DNA of 64,000 nucleotides from Lacticaseibacillus mingshuiensis (GTDB lineage Bacteria > Bacillota > Bacilli > Lactobacillales > Lactobacillaceae). The stretch spans positions 1-64,000 of the forward strand of contig NZ_BOLS01000004.1 in NCBI RefSeq assembly GCF_016861785.1. The letters are read 5' to 3'. Below the pieces are notes generated by a model. That model was not told where the DNA came from. It did no database searches and was given only the letters and a program-made list of their open reading frames with translations. A program made the position numbers and the translations under genes. Positions 56,900 to 64,000 of this stretch are shown here, piece by piece (positions within the stretch are counted from its first letter, which is position 1; every line of letters begins with the position of its first letter).

Positions 56900-58570
56900 A
56901 TGAAACTATCAACTTTACTATCATCGCGGCGCCGGCTGTGGCTGTTCTTGTTGGTGATACCAGTGACTGCCTGTATAGATGTCGCGACGTCATGGCTATT
57001 GCAGCTGATCACGGATGTCGTCACGCGCAAATACAACATGGCTTTTGGATTGTTGGTCGCCGTGGTGGTCGGCTATATCTTGATCGATGCTGTCGCGCTG
57101 GGAACGCGCAATGTCACGCAGGCACATCTATTGACTGATATTCAGGTCCATTTGCAAGACAAGTTGTTTGACGCAACGAGTCGCCTGTCATTAGGTGCCT
57201 TCACCGCCAATGACGCAGGCGTCTACCTCAATCATTTTGGGGAAGAGACCACAGAAGTTCGCAGCAAGTATTACGGGTCGATTTTTGACGCTTATGCTTT
57301 AGGATGGCAATTGGTGATCGCCTTGATCGGTACCTTGCTGATCAACCCCAAGATCACATTGGTCGCGCTTGCCCTGTGCGTGCCGGCATTGATCATTCCA
57401 CGTGCGACCGCCCACATCTCTGAGCAAGCAGAGACCGCGCAGTTGGCTGCGTCACGCAAATTCAATAGCCTACTCACCGATTTTATTCATGGCTATCAGA
57501 CGTTACGGCTCAATCTGCGTATTCCAGAATTCGGGGCACGTTTCAAGCGGCAGACTGCGGCATTTGGCCGAGCAGACCGGCATAACCGGAATGTCTCGGG
57601 CATCGTCAATGCGGTTCAGAATATGTGCCAGGATATCCAGTATTTTGGGACTTGGGTGGTTGGCGGCTTTTTCGTGTACCGTGGCACAATGTCGTTGGGC
57701 CAGCTGGTCGCATTCTCCCAATTAGTGATCTTCATCTCCTATCCGTTATTTGCGGCGGTCGATCTGTTGGCGGCTATGAATGCCGGCCGGGCGGTGAAAA
57801 AACAATTGAGCGCGTATCTTGCCTCGGCCCCAGAAGATACGACAGGGACATCGGCACTGCCGCTGGGCCAGATTCGGTATTCGAACGTCACGGTTCAAGC
57901 GGATGATCGCACAATTCTTTCTTCGATCACTGCGCATATCGACCCCACGGCAAAAACAGTGATCGTCGGCGCCAGTGGCAGCGGCAAGTCCACCTTGATG
58001 CGAAGCCTGTTTGGGTACTATGAGCATGTGACAGGCGGGATCACCATCGCTGGTCAGGAGACCAAAACCGCCGGCCAAGCTGCCGTTAGTTCAGTATTGG
58101 CGTATCTACCGCAGGATCCCTATGTTTTCAGCGGGACACTCAAAGACAATGTCACATTGTTTGCATCGGCTGAGGACGAAGATGTCGCCAAAGCGTTAAA
58201 CGAGGCAGGCTTGGGTGACTGGGACAACAGATTGAACGAACCGTTGCACAACAATAATGGCCGATTGTCAGGCGGTGAACGGAAACGGCTAGGACTGGCA
58301 CGATTAGCCTTAGGGAGTCAGCGTTTGCCAATTTACGACGAGTTGACCTCGGGCCTGGATCCGCTGCTTGCCGACACCATCGAACATCAACTGTTCGCGC
58401 GTGCGGGCGGCTTTGTCTATATCACGCACCGAGACAATCCCGAGGTATTTGAAAAGGCAACCCAGATCCTGGTCCTTTCAGCGGGCCATCTGATTGCTGC
58501 AGGGGCCATGACGGAGCCTGCCGTGACAGACGCGATGACTCAGATGGGCCTCTTGAGGAATCCGGCCTAA
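56900..58570 (+). CDS. ABC exporter, fused transmembrane and ATPase domains
   Basis: The 556-aa half-transporter has six transmembrane helices (to ~310) and an ATPase domain with Walker A GASGSGKST from Gly357, a Q-loop YLPQDPYVFSG, signature LSGGERKR and Walker B LPIYDELTSGLD (the usual Pro of DEPTSGLD is Leu), with ITHRD as H-loop. It probably works as a homodimer exporting a peptide, lipid or drug. ATG 56900 was chosen (GGGTGA upstream). The attenuator leader suggests control by ribosome stalling. Confidence 0.88.
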   Translation: MKLSTLLSSRRRLWLFLLVIPVTACIDVATSWLLQLITDVVTRKYNMAFGLLVAVVVGYILIDAVALGTRNVTQAHLLTDIQVHLQDKLFDATSRLSLGAFTANDAGVYLNHFGEETTEVRSKYYGSIFDAYALGWQLVIALIGTLLINPKITLVALALCVPALIIPRATAHISEQAETAQLAASRKFNSLLTDFIHGYQTLRLNLRIPEFGARFKRQTAAFGRADRHNRNVSGIVNAVQNMCQDIQYFGTWVVGGFFVYRGTMSLGQLVAFSQLVIFISYPLFAAVDLLAAMNAGRAVKKQLSAYLASAPEDTTGTSALPLGQIRYSNVTVQADDRTILSSITAHIDPTAKTVIVGASGSGKSTLMRSLFGYYEHVTGGITIAGQETKTAGQAAVSSVLAYLPQDPYVFSGTLKDNVTLFASAEDEDVAKALNEAGLGDWDNRLNEPLHNNNGRLSGGERKRLGLARLALGSQRLPIYDELTSGLDPLLADTIEHQLFARAGGFVYITHRDNPEVFEKATQILVLSAGHLIAAGAMTEPAVTDAMTQMGLLRNPA

Positions 58571-58574
58571 AAAA

Positions 58575-58615
58575 GAAGCCATCTTCTCGCAGCAACGCGA
58601 GGGGATGGCTTCGTT
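58575..58615. terminator. bidirectional terminator
   Basis: AAGCCATC-CTCG pairs with CGAG-GATGGCTT, followed by CGTTTTT; it serves the ABC and ClC genes. Confidence 0.75.
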
Positions 58616-58616
58616 T

Positions 58617-59894
58617 TTATTGAATCGGTTTTGGTTTCGGCGCCGACTGCCACTTGCTCAGGCAGGCGCGGGCCACCAGCCAGGCCAAAAACGTGCCGAT
58701 CGCGAGGGGCACCAAGGCGGTCGGATGCAGGTGGCTGACTTCAAAGAGCATGAACATCGCCATCAGGGGGGCCTGCTGGGACGCCGCGAGCAGCGAGGCC
58801 GCACCGAGGACCGCGACTTGCCAGATCGGCAGGCCGAGGCCAAGTTGCGCCAGCGCGATGCCGGCCGTCATGCCCAGCACCCCACCGATCGCGATACTCG
58901 GCGTCAAGGTCCCGCCAGCCGCGCCGGCGCGCAGGGTGAAAACAGTGACCAGTGCTTTGGCCAAGGCGGCAAGCAGGAAAAAGCCAATCAAGTTGGCCTG
59001 TGTGTTGGTCATTGCTGGTTCTGCCAGGGCGCGGCCATTGCCCATGATCTGCGGCATCTGCATCGCGATCAGTCCAGTGATGGCCGCCATCAGTGGCAGT
59101 TGCCACAGGAGGTTTTTGTCCCGCGTCGAATGCAGGGTGGCCCATCTAAAGCCCATCCGGAAAAGCGCGCCGACCACGCCGCAAACTGGGCCGAGCACCA
59201 CCGCGATCAGCGCCACGCGCCAATCAAAAGCCCCACCGCCCAATGCGTAGTACGCGGCAAAGCCCCGGTGCAGCGAGCCGATCAGCATCGCGATCACCGC
59301 CATGGGCAAGCTGACGAGGACCGCGCGCAGATCCGCTTTTTTCAAAAGCAATTCGAGGGCAAACATCGTTCCGGTCAGTGGCGATAGGTAAATGCCGGCA
59401 AATCCCGCGCCGGCCGCGGCCGCGATCAACAGCCGCCGGTCCTCTTTAGACAGAGTGATCGCGCGCATTTTATGAAGTACGCGCTCCCAGCTTTGGGCGA
59501 GCATCGCGCCGAGCTCACGTGGGGCAAGCTCGCGGCCCACCGACCCGCCGACACTGACGTACAAGATCTGGGTGAGAACATGGACCGTTGTGGTGGCTGG
59601 CGGCATTTCCTTTTTTTCCAAAAGAGCCTGCGCGATGCTGACGGTGGGGCGCATGCGGCGCCGCATCAGATACCAGATCACCGCCGCCAAACAGCCGCCG
59701 ATCAGCAGGCTCACCAGACGCCGCGTCGACCCCGCCGCCCAGGCTACCGGCTGCGCCGCGGTCTCGGTGAAGTTGAGAAAAAGATGCACGATGGCTTCGG
59801 CGATCAGGCCCAGCAAAAGCGACGCGAACCCGACACCGACGCCGAGCACAACGGTTGAAATGGCCAAAATTAGATCATGATGTTGCGATTTCAT
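58617..59894 (-). CDS. ClC family chloride channel/antiporter
   Basis: The 425-aa protein has the ClC selectivity-filter motifs: GGSVGRELAPRELGAM (GxGREGP type, with Leu-Ala in place of Gly-Pro), AGFAGIYLSPLTGTMFALELL and AAGGTLTPSIAIGG. It likely exchanges chloride or fluoride for protons. ATG 59894 follows GGGAGG by 7 nt. It has no CBS domains. Confidence 0.9.
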   Translation of the reverse strand: MKSQHHDLILAISTVVLGVGVGFASLLLGLIAEAIVHLFLNFTETAAQPVAWAAGSTRRLVSLLIGGCLAAVIWYLMRRRMRPTVSIAQALLEKKEMPPATTTVHVLTQILYVSVGGSVGRELAPRELGAMLAQSWERVLHKMRAITLSKEDRRLLIAAAAGAGFAGIYLSPLTGTMFALELLLKKADLRAVLVSLPMAVIAMLIGSLHRGFAAYYALGGGAFDWRVALIAVVLGPVCGVVGALFRMGFRWATLHSTRDKNLLWQLPLMAAITGLIAMQMPQIMGNGRALAEPAMTNTQANLIGFFLLAALAKALVTVFTLRAGAAGGTLTPSIAIGGVLGMTAGIALAQLGLGLPIWQVAVLGAASLLAASQQAPLMAMFMLFEVSHLHPTALVPLAIGTFLAWLVARACLSKWQSAPKPKPIQ

Positions 59895-60080
59895 GTGGCA
59901 GCCTCCCGGAATTTCTTTTTCTACCTTATCGAGCAAAGGGCAAAATAGCAAGGGCCTTGGCAGCTGCAAGCAGTCCTCCATGCGGTAAGTGGGGTGGCGA
60001 CTCACTTGCGCGCCCCCCTGGTCAGCAGTATCATTCGTGTGTGAATACAACTTTACGTGATGCGCAGAAAAGAGACTGTT

Positions 60081-60671
60081 ATGTCAGACACTGAAGAATT
60101 GATGCAGCTCGTCACCCGCGAGCGCCAATATCGGGTGCGCCACGAAGATGCCAAGTTGGCCGCGCAATACTGGCCGGATGCGGCGGTCGAGACCTCTTGG
60201 CAGCGCGGTGGCGTCCAGAGTTTTGTCGCCCACGCCCCGGCGGAAATGGACACCGGCCTGCCGATTATCACCCGCGTTTGCGGGCCCGTGGTGCATCAGC
60301 GCAGTGCCACACGCGCCTATATCGAGGTCCCGACGATCTCCAACTATTGGGAAAGGCTCCATGGAAAAGAGGTCGTGCTGACGGAATATATGCGGCTTTT
60401 GGACCGGGCGGAAAAACGGGATGGTATCTGGAAGCTGGCGGGGATGTTGTCGATCTACGAAAGTGATAGCCTAGCCCCAGCAATTCCCGGCACGGCCCTG
60501 ACCATCGACCCGGAAGCACTCAAGGGCCTGCGCCATCCGTATCGCTTTTTGGCCTACACGCGCCTAGAAGCTGGCGGCCAGATCAGCCAAGAGCTCTTAG
60601 GCATCGACCAACCAGACGCCCTGGCCGCCGCGTATCAGGAAGCGGAAGCGTGGGCGAAGGCCGGGGCATGA
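60081..60671 (+). CDS. SnoaL/NTF2-like protein
   Basis: The 196-aa protein has an N-terminal helix (MSDTEELMQLVTRERQYR), the cone-shaped NTF2 fold pattern with YWPDAAVETSW and DGIWKLAGMLSIYE. It could be a small isomerase, hydrolase or simply a binding protein. ATG 60081 has AAAGAGA upstream. It is monocistronic. Confidence 0.75.
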   Translation: MSDTEELMQLVTRERQYRVRHEDAKLAAQYWPDAAVETSWQRGGVQSFVAHAPAEMDTGLPIITRVCGPVVHQRSATRAYIEVPTISNYWERLHGKEVVLTEYMRLLDRAEKRDGIWKLAGMLSIYESDSLAPAIPGTALTIDPEALKGLRHPYRFLAYTRLEAGGQISQELLGIDQPDALAAAYQEAEAWAKAGA

Positions 60672-60702
60672 CATCCTGCGTATCCGGAGAAAATTGGCCC
60701 AC

Positions 60703-60763
60703 GAAAAAAGTCGATTCGGGCATCTGTTTTTCACGAAAACAGATGCCCGAACCGACTTTTTGA
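60703..60763. terminator. very strong bidirectional terminator
   Basis: AAAAGTCG-TTCGGGCATCTG (60703 on) pairs with CAGATGCCCGAA-CGACTTTT around a short AT-rich loop; over 20 pairs. Confidence 0.85.
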
Positions 60764-60772
60764 ATCCAGAAG

Positions 60773-61468
60773 TTAACGAATCTCGCCGCCACGCGCCTTG
60801 ATGATCTTTTTCCCAAAGGCACTGTTGTAAATGTGGGCCAGCTTGTCCGCAAACTCGGCGCGCGGAATCGCCTCGCCGAATAGCGGACTGCCAGGCTCGA
60901 GTACCAGCCCGAAGCGCAGTGGCCCGAGGTCGAAGGGGTCAAAGCCAAAGTCGCGCAGCACAGCCTCCACCACCGGCCGGATGTCGTCGTGGTCCGTCGC
61001 ATACGCCATCGCCCGCGGCACATCGGGATGACGGTCGACTTCGATCTCCAGATCGTGGTAGCCCATGTGGTTGAACGCCTTGGCGACCTTGCTTTGGGCC
61101 AGATGCGCCTGGACGACCTCAGACGACGACTCGATGAGGCTGGAGATCGTATTCACGGTGCCATCGACCTCCGCCCAAAAATTCGTGGCGTCCAGCACAA
61201 TCTTGTCCGCAAACGCCGCGGGCTCCAAGTCCTGCACGTGACTCAGCGGAATGGCGAGGATGATCACATCAGCCTGACGTACGACCTCGGCCGCCGAAAG
61301 AGTTGTGGCACCAGGCGCCAGGGTATCGATCACCCATTTGAGATCCGCGACGGAATGGCGGCTGCCAATCAAAATGGGCAGATCGCGCGATTCGCCGATG
61401 CGGGCCAGCGTCGAGCCGAGTTTGCCGGCGCCGAGAATGCCAATGGTTGGTTTGTCTGTGTTAGGCAT
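60773..61468 (-). CDS. F420H2:NADP oxidoreductase-like NAD(P)-binding protein
   Basis: The 231-aa protein has a Rossmann motif GILGAGKLGSTLARIG at the N-terminus and ends with the family's GPLRFGLVLEPGSPLFG. Despite the family name lactobacilli do not make F420, so it likely reduces or oxidises another cofactor with NAD(P)H, perhaps flavin. It overlaps the LLM gene by 8 bp (ATGCCTAA), so the two form an operon. Confidence 0.8.
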   Translation of the reverse strand: MPNTDKPTIGILGAGKLGSTLARIGESRDLPILIGSRHSVADLKWVIDTLAPGATTLSAAEVVRQADVIILAIPLSHVQDLEPAAFADKIVLDATNFWAEVDGTVNTISSLIESSSEVVQAHLAQSKVAKAFNHMGYHDLEIEVDRHPDVPRAMAYATDHDDIRPVVEAVLRDFGFDPFDLGPLRFGLVLEPGSPLFGEAIPRAEFADKLAHIYNSAFGKKIIKARGGEIR

Positions 61469-62510
61469 TATCGTCATCTCCCAGCAGTTCCTTGACCCGC
61501 GGCACGACCTTTTCGCCAAAGTTGCGGATGGTGGCTTCGCGCTGGTGAATCAGCTGGCCGCCTGTGCCATAAACCAGGTCGAAGCGCGACATGTCCAGTG
61601 CCTTCATGTTATGCGCGATCTTTTGGGCGACCTGTTCCGGCGTGCCGACATAATAGGAGCCCTTGTCGATCTCGAATTCAAAGCGGTCGCGCGTCATCGG
61701 TGCCCAGCCGCGATCGATGCCGATGCGATCCATTTCGGCCCGGATGTATTTCCAGCCAACCTCGACCGCTTCGTCGGCATCGTCCAAAATAATGCCGTGG
61801 GCGTGCATGCCAAGTGGGTGCTCAGGCATGCTGAGCTGCGCGGCGGCCTTGTGATACAAGTCGACATACGGGCGGAAGCGCACCGGCTCGCCGCCGATGA
61901 TCGCGATCACCACTGGAATGTTGTAGTGGACCGCGCGGATGATCGACTCAGGCGAGCCGCCGACCGCCAAGCTGGTGGGAATCGTTTCGCCACTTGGCAG
62001 TTTTGGATAAACCGTGGTGTCGGTGAGCTTCTGCGTGAATTCACCCTTCCAGTTCATTGGCTTGCCCTCGAGCAATTTTTGCCACATCGCGATCTTCTCG
62101 ATGAAGAGCTCATCGTAATTTTCAAGCGAGTAGCCGTACAGGGGAAAAGACTCAGTGAATGAGCCACGGCCCAGCATGATCTCCTCGCGCCCGTGTGACA
62201 GGCCATGCAAGGTGGAAAAGCGTTCGAACACGCGCACCGGGTCGTCGGAGGACAACACGGTGACGGCGGTGCCCAGCTTGATGTGGTTGGTCACTGCGGC
62301 CATCGCCCCGAGCACGACCTCGGGACTAGAGATCGCAAACTCGCTGCGGTGATGCTCACCCAGCGCGATGCGGTCGAGGCCGAGCTTGTCTGCCAAGACC
62401 GCCTCCTTGACCACCTGACGCAGCGTCTCGTCGCCGTCCATGGCCGTGCCATCATCATGGAACCCAATATCGCCGAATGTGTTCAAGCCGAACTCATATT
62501 TTTTCGTCAT
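61461..62510 (-). CDS. LLM class flavin-dependent oxidoreductase
   Basis: The 349-aa luciferase-like TIM barrel starts YEFGLNTFGDIGF, with LDRIALGEHHRSEFAISSPEVVLGA, TAVTVLSSDDPVRVFERFSTLHGLS and LGRGSFTESFPLYG, typical of bacterial luciferase-family monooxygenases using FMN. GGAGG lies 8 nt before ATG 62510. The partner gene downstream may supply reduced cofactor. A palindrome upstream suggests repressor control. Confidence 0.9.
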   Translation of the reverse strand: MTKKYEFGLNTFGDIGFHDDGTAMDGDETLRQVVKEAVLADKLGLDRIALGEHHRSEFAISSPEVVLGAMAAVTNHIKLGTAVTVLSSDDPVRVFERFSTLHGLSHGREEIMLGRGSFTESFPLYGYSLENYDELFIEKIAMWQKLLEGKPMNWKGEFTQKLTDTTVYPKLPSGETIPTSLAVGGSPESIIRAVHYNIPVVIAIIGGEPVRFRPYVDLYHKAAAQLSMPEHPLGMHAHGIILDDADEAVEVGWKYIRAEMDRIGIDRGWAPMTRDRFEFEIDKGSYYVGTPEQVAQKIAHNMKALDMSRFDLVYGTGGQLIHQREATIRNFGEKVVPRVKELLGDDDNA

Positions 62511-62528
62511 CCTGTTGTCCTCCGTCTT

Positions 62529-62543
62529 CTTACTTTTAGTAAG
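62529..62543. promoter_or_regulatory. operator-like palindrome of the LLM operon
   Basis: CTTACT-TTT-AGTAAG is a perfect inverted repeat just downstream of a TATAAA on the minus strand. Spaced TACTTACT/AGTAAG patterns are typical of HxlR/MarR-type operators; the regulator is not in the window. Confidence 0.45.
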
Positions 62544-62604
62544 TACATTTATAGTTTAGCAGGAAAAAACGCAATTGCAACCCTGTTTTTGTTTGAACTC
62601 TATC

Positions 62605-62623
62605 GGGGGGGGGGTTACCCCCG
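62605..62623 (+). repeat. run of ten G followed by five C
   Basis: G10 (62605-62614), TTA, C5, G form a small hairpin in the spacer before the PBP gene. Such tracts are prone to length change. Confidence 0.7.
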
Positions 62624-62759
62624 AGACTTCTGGTTGACTCACCTTAGCTAAAACTTGAGACTCGTCCCCAGTGTGAGTGCGGTATATTAAGGTGTCTAAC
62701 CATTGCCCGCACAAACAGCGGGGCAGACCACTTCACGAAGACGGGGGATCATTCAGTCA

Positions 62760-64000
62760 ATGAAAAAAATACTGATCGGTGGCATCGCAGCGCTTGTCGT
62801 TGTTGCGGCGGCGGTCGGCGGCTTCTTCGGCTACAAAAAGTTCGAAAGTAACCGCCAAGAAGAGGCTGCCAACAAAGCGGCGACCACGTATCTGAACGCG
62901 TTTCAAAAACGGCAATATGACAAGCTGATCACGGTGATCGACGGCAACAAGTTGAAGGGCAAAGGCTACCACTACACCCTGAAACAGGTCGAGGCCCGCA
63001 ATCAGGCCGTCTTCGACCGAGTCGGGGCGGATGACATCAAGATCGAGAACAAGAAGGTGGTGCGCAAGAACGCGACGACTTTTACCTTGTCGTTTGATGT
63101 CAAAATGGCGACGACGGTGGGACCACTCACCGCGCGGGGTTACGAGACCACCGTTCATCAAGTTGGCGATCAATGGCAGGTCGTCTGGAATCCGCAGATG
63201 CTGTTTCCACAAATGTCAGGTAGCGCGACGGTTCAGCTGACGCGGACGGCTGCGACTCGAGGCTCGATTCTCGATCGCAATGGCGAGGTGCTGGCGACCA
63301 ATGGGACCCGGGTCGAAGCGGGCCTGGTGCGCGGCCAGCTCGGGACCGGCGCAGCGAAGACCGCCAATCTGGCGAAGATCGCGGATGCGTTGGATGTGAC
63401 GTCCGACTCGTTGGATAAGCTGCTCGCCCAAAGTTGGGTGACCGATGACAATTTTGTCCCGATCAAGGTTGTCACCGCCCAGCCCAAGCTGACTGGGGTC
63501 ACCTATGAGAATGTGGCGATGCGGACGTATCCGACCGGCGCGGCCAGTGCGCAGCTGATCGGGTATGTCGGCGAGGTGTCGGCCGACGACATCAAGAAGG
63601 ACCCGCAGCTGGCGGCCGGTGATGAGATCGGCAAGACCGGCCTTGAGCAGACTTACAACAGCGAGCTGGCGGGCAAGGCTGGCGGTGAGCTGTGGATCGA
63701 GGATAACGGCAAGACCGTCCAAACCCTGACCTCGCGCAAAATGGTGCCGGGGAAGAATGTTCAACTGACGATCGATGCCGCAGCGCAGGAAAAGGCCTAT
63801 GCCCAGATCAAGGGTAAAAAGGGCGCGGTGGTCACGCTCGATCCAACCACGGGCGCTGTGATGACGTTGGTCAGCGCCCCCAGCTATGATCCAAACGACT
63901 TCGTGGCCGGTATCAGTCAAGCAGATTACGACAAGCTCGCAAATAATTCCGCCGCCCCATTTTCCAGTCGCTACCTGCAGGGGTATGCGCCGGGGTCGAC
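62760..64000 (+). CDS. class B penicillin-binding protein, MecA_N type (partial)
   Basis: The frame is open to the window edge, 413 residues visible. It shows an N-terminal membrane anchor (ILIGGIAALVVVAAAVGGFFG), an NTF2-like MecA_N domain (~residues 30-150), a PBP dimerisation domain starting TRGSILDRNGEVLATNG, and the start of the transpeptidase domain (GAVVTLDPTTGAVMTLVSAPSYDPN). It breaks off in YAPGST, just where the active-site Ser-x-x-Lys begins. It cross-links peptidoglycan during growth. Start ATG 62760 with GGGGGA upstream. Confidence 0.92.
   Translation, partial: MKKILIGGIAALVVVAAAVGGFFGYKKFESNRQEEAANKAATTYLNAFQKRQYDKLITVIDGNKLKGKGYHYTLKQVEARNQAVFDRVGADDIKIENKKVVRKNATTFTLSFDVKMATTVGPLTARGYETTVHQVGDQWQVVWNPQMLFPQMSGSATVQLTRTAATRGSILDRNGEVLATNGTRVEAGLVRGQLGTGAAKTANLAKIADALDVTSDSLDKLLAQSWVTDDNFVPIKVVTAQPKLTGVTYENVAMRTYPTGAASAQLIGYVGEVSADDIKKDPQLAAGDEIGKTGLEQTYNSELAGKAGGELWIEDNGKTVQTLTSRKMVPGKNVQLTIDAAAQEKAYAQIKGKKGAVVTLDPTTGAVMTLVSAPSYDPNDFVAGISQADYDKLANNSAAPFSSRYLQGYAPGS

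Overview
The window looks like chromosome of a relatively GC-rich member of the Lactobacillaceae (Lacticaseibacillus/Schleiferilactobacillus-like). The reasons are a type II-A CRISPR locus whose repeat and tracrRNA resemble the L. casei group, a complete WxL/DUF916 surface-protein cluster, HPr-type glycerol kinase, Rgg-like regulators and strong AGGAGG ribosome sites. rlmH and a near-consensus parS site hint that the segment lies in the origin-proximal part of the chromosome; this is inference.

Left third (1-20.1 kb) is accessory and rich in RNA. It opens with an Abi-family HEPN protein behind its own strong promoter and a short terminated leader RNA (abiF-like), then a separate candidate structured RNA, a Thr/Ala-rich membrane-anchored protein and a formylglycine-generating enzyme. 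Next comes cas9, tracrRNA (opposite strand), cas1, cas2, csn2 and a long array of 61 repeats ending in degenerate repeats. It is followed by a tiny hydrophobic peptide gene and a TOTE-type primase-helicase. From 18.1 to 20.1 kb there is no credible protein gene. Instead there are two tandem copies of a ~740-nt element whose hairpins are preserved by compensatory base changes, each carrying two copies of a ~145-nt module: a duplicated large structured RNA.

Middle (20.1-46.5 kb): glpK, an anion permease, rlmH, an SGNH hydrolase and an Rgg-type regulator, then a seven-gene cell-surface cluster (two WxL proteins, DUF916/DUF3324 anchor, LPQTG protein, membrane protein, class A sortase, glycosyltransferase). 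These are followed by an aminotransferase, azlCD, a Fic protein with an 18-bp perfect palindrome at its promoter, a lipoprotein, an MFS exporter, a GH20 hexosaminidase, a parS-like site, a GNAT enzyme and a tandemly duplicated Rgg-like regulator.

Right third (46.5-64 kb): ydbT/ydbS PH-domain membrane proteins, then a divergent pair in which both proteins end in an RNase H-like domain: a Clp-type AAA+ ATPase with a catalytically complete RNase H, and a RelA/SpoT (p)ppGpp synthetase with a degenerate one. Beyond lie a phosphotransferase, alanine dehydrogenase, a TauE/SafE permease, a ~386-nt candidate RNA with its own promoter and terminator, a 38-residue protein, an ABC exporter behind a ribosome-dependent attenuator (leader peptide Met-Met-Lys-stop), a ClC channel, a SnoaL-like protein, an LLM flavin oxidoreductase plus F420-reductase-like pair, and the N-terminal part of a MecA_N-type class B penicillin-binding protein cut by the window edge.

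The main candidates for something undescribed are the tandem ornate RNA (18.2-19.8 kb), the paired Clp-RNase H / alarmone synthetase-RNase H-like genes (48.8-52.6 kb), the two smaller orphan RNAs, and the degenerate-repeat/mini-toxin arrangement at the end of the CRISPR array.
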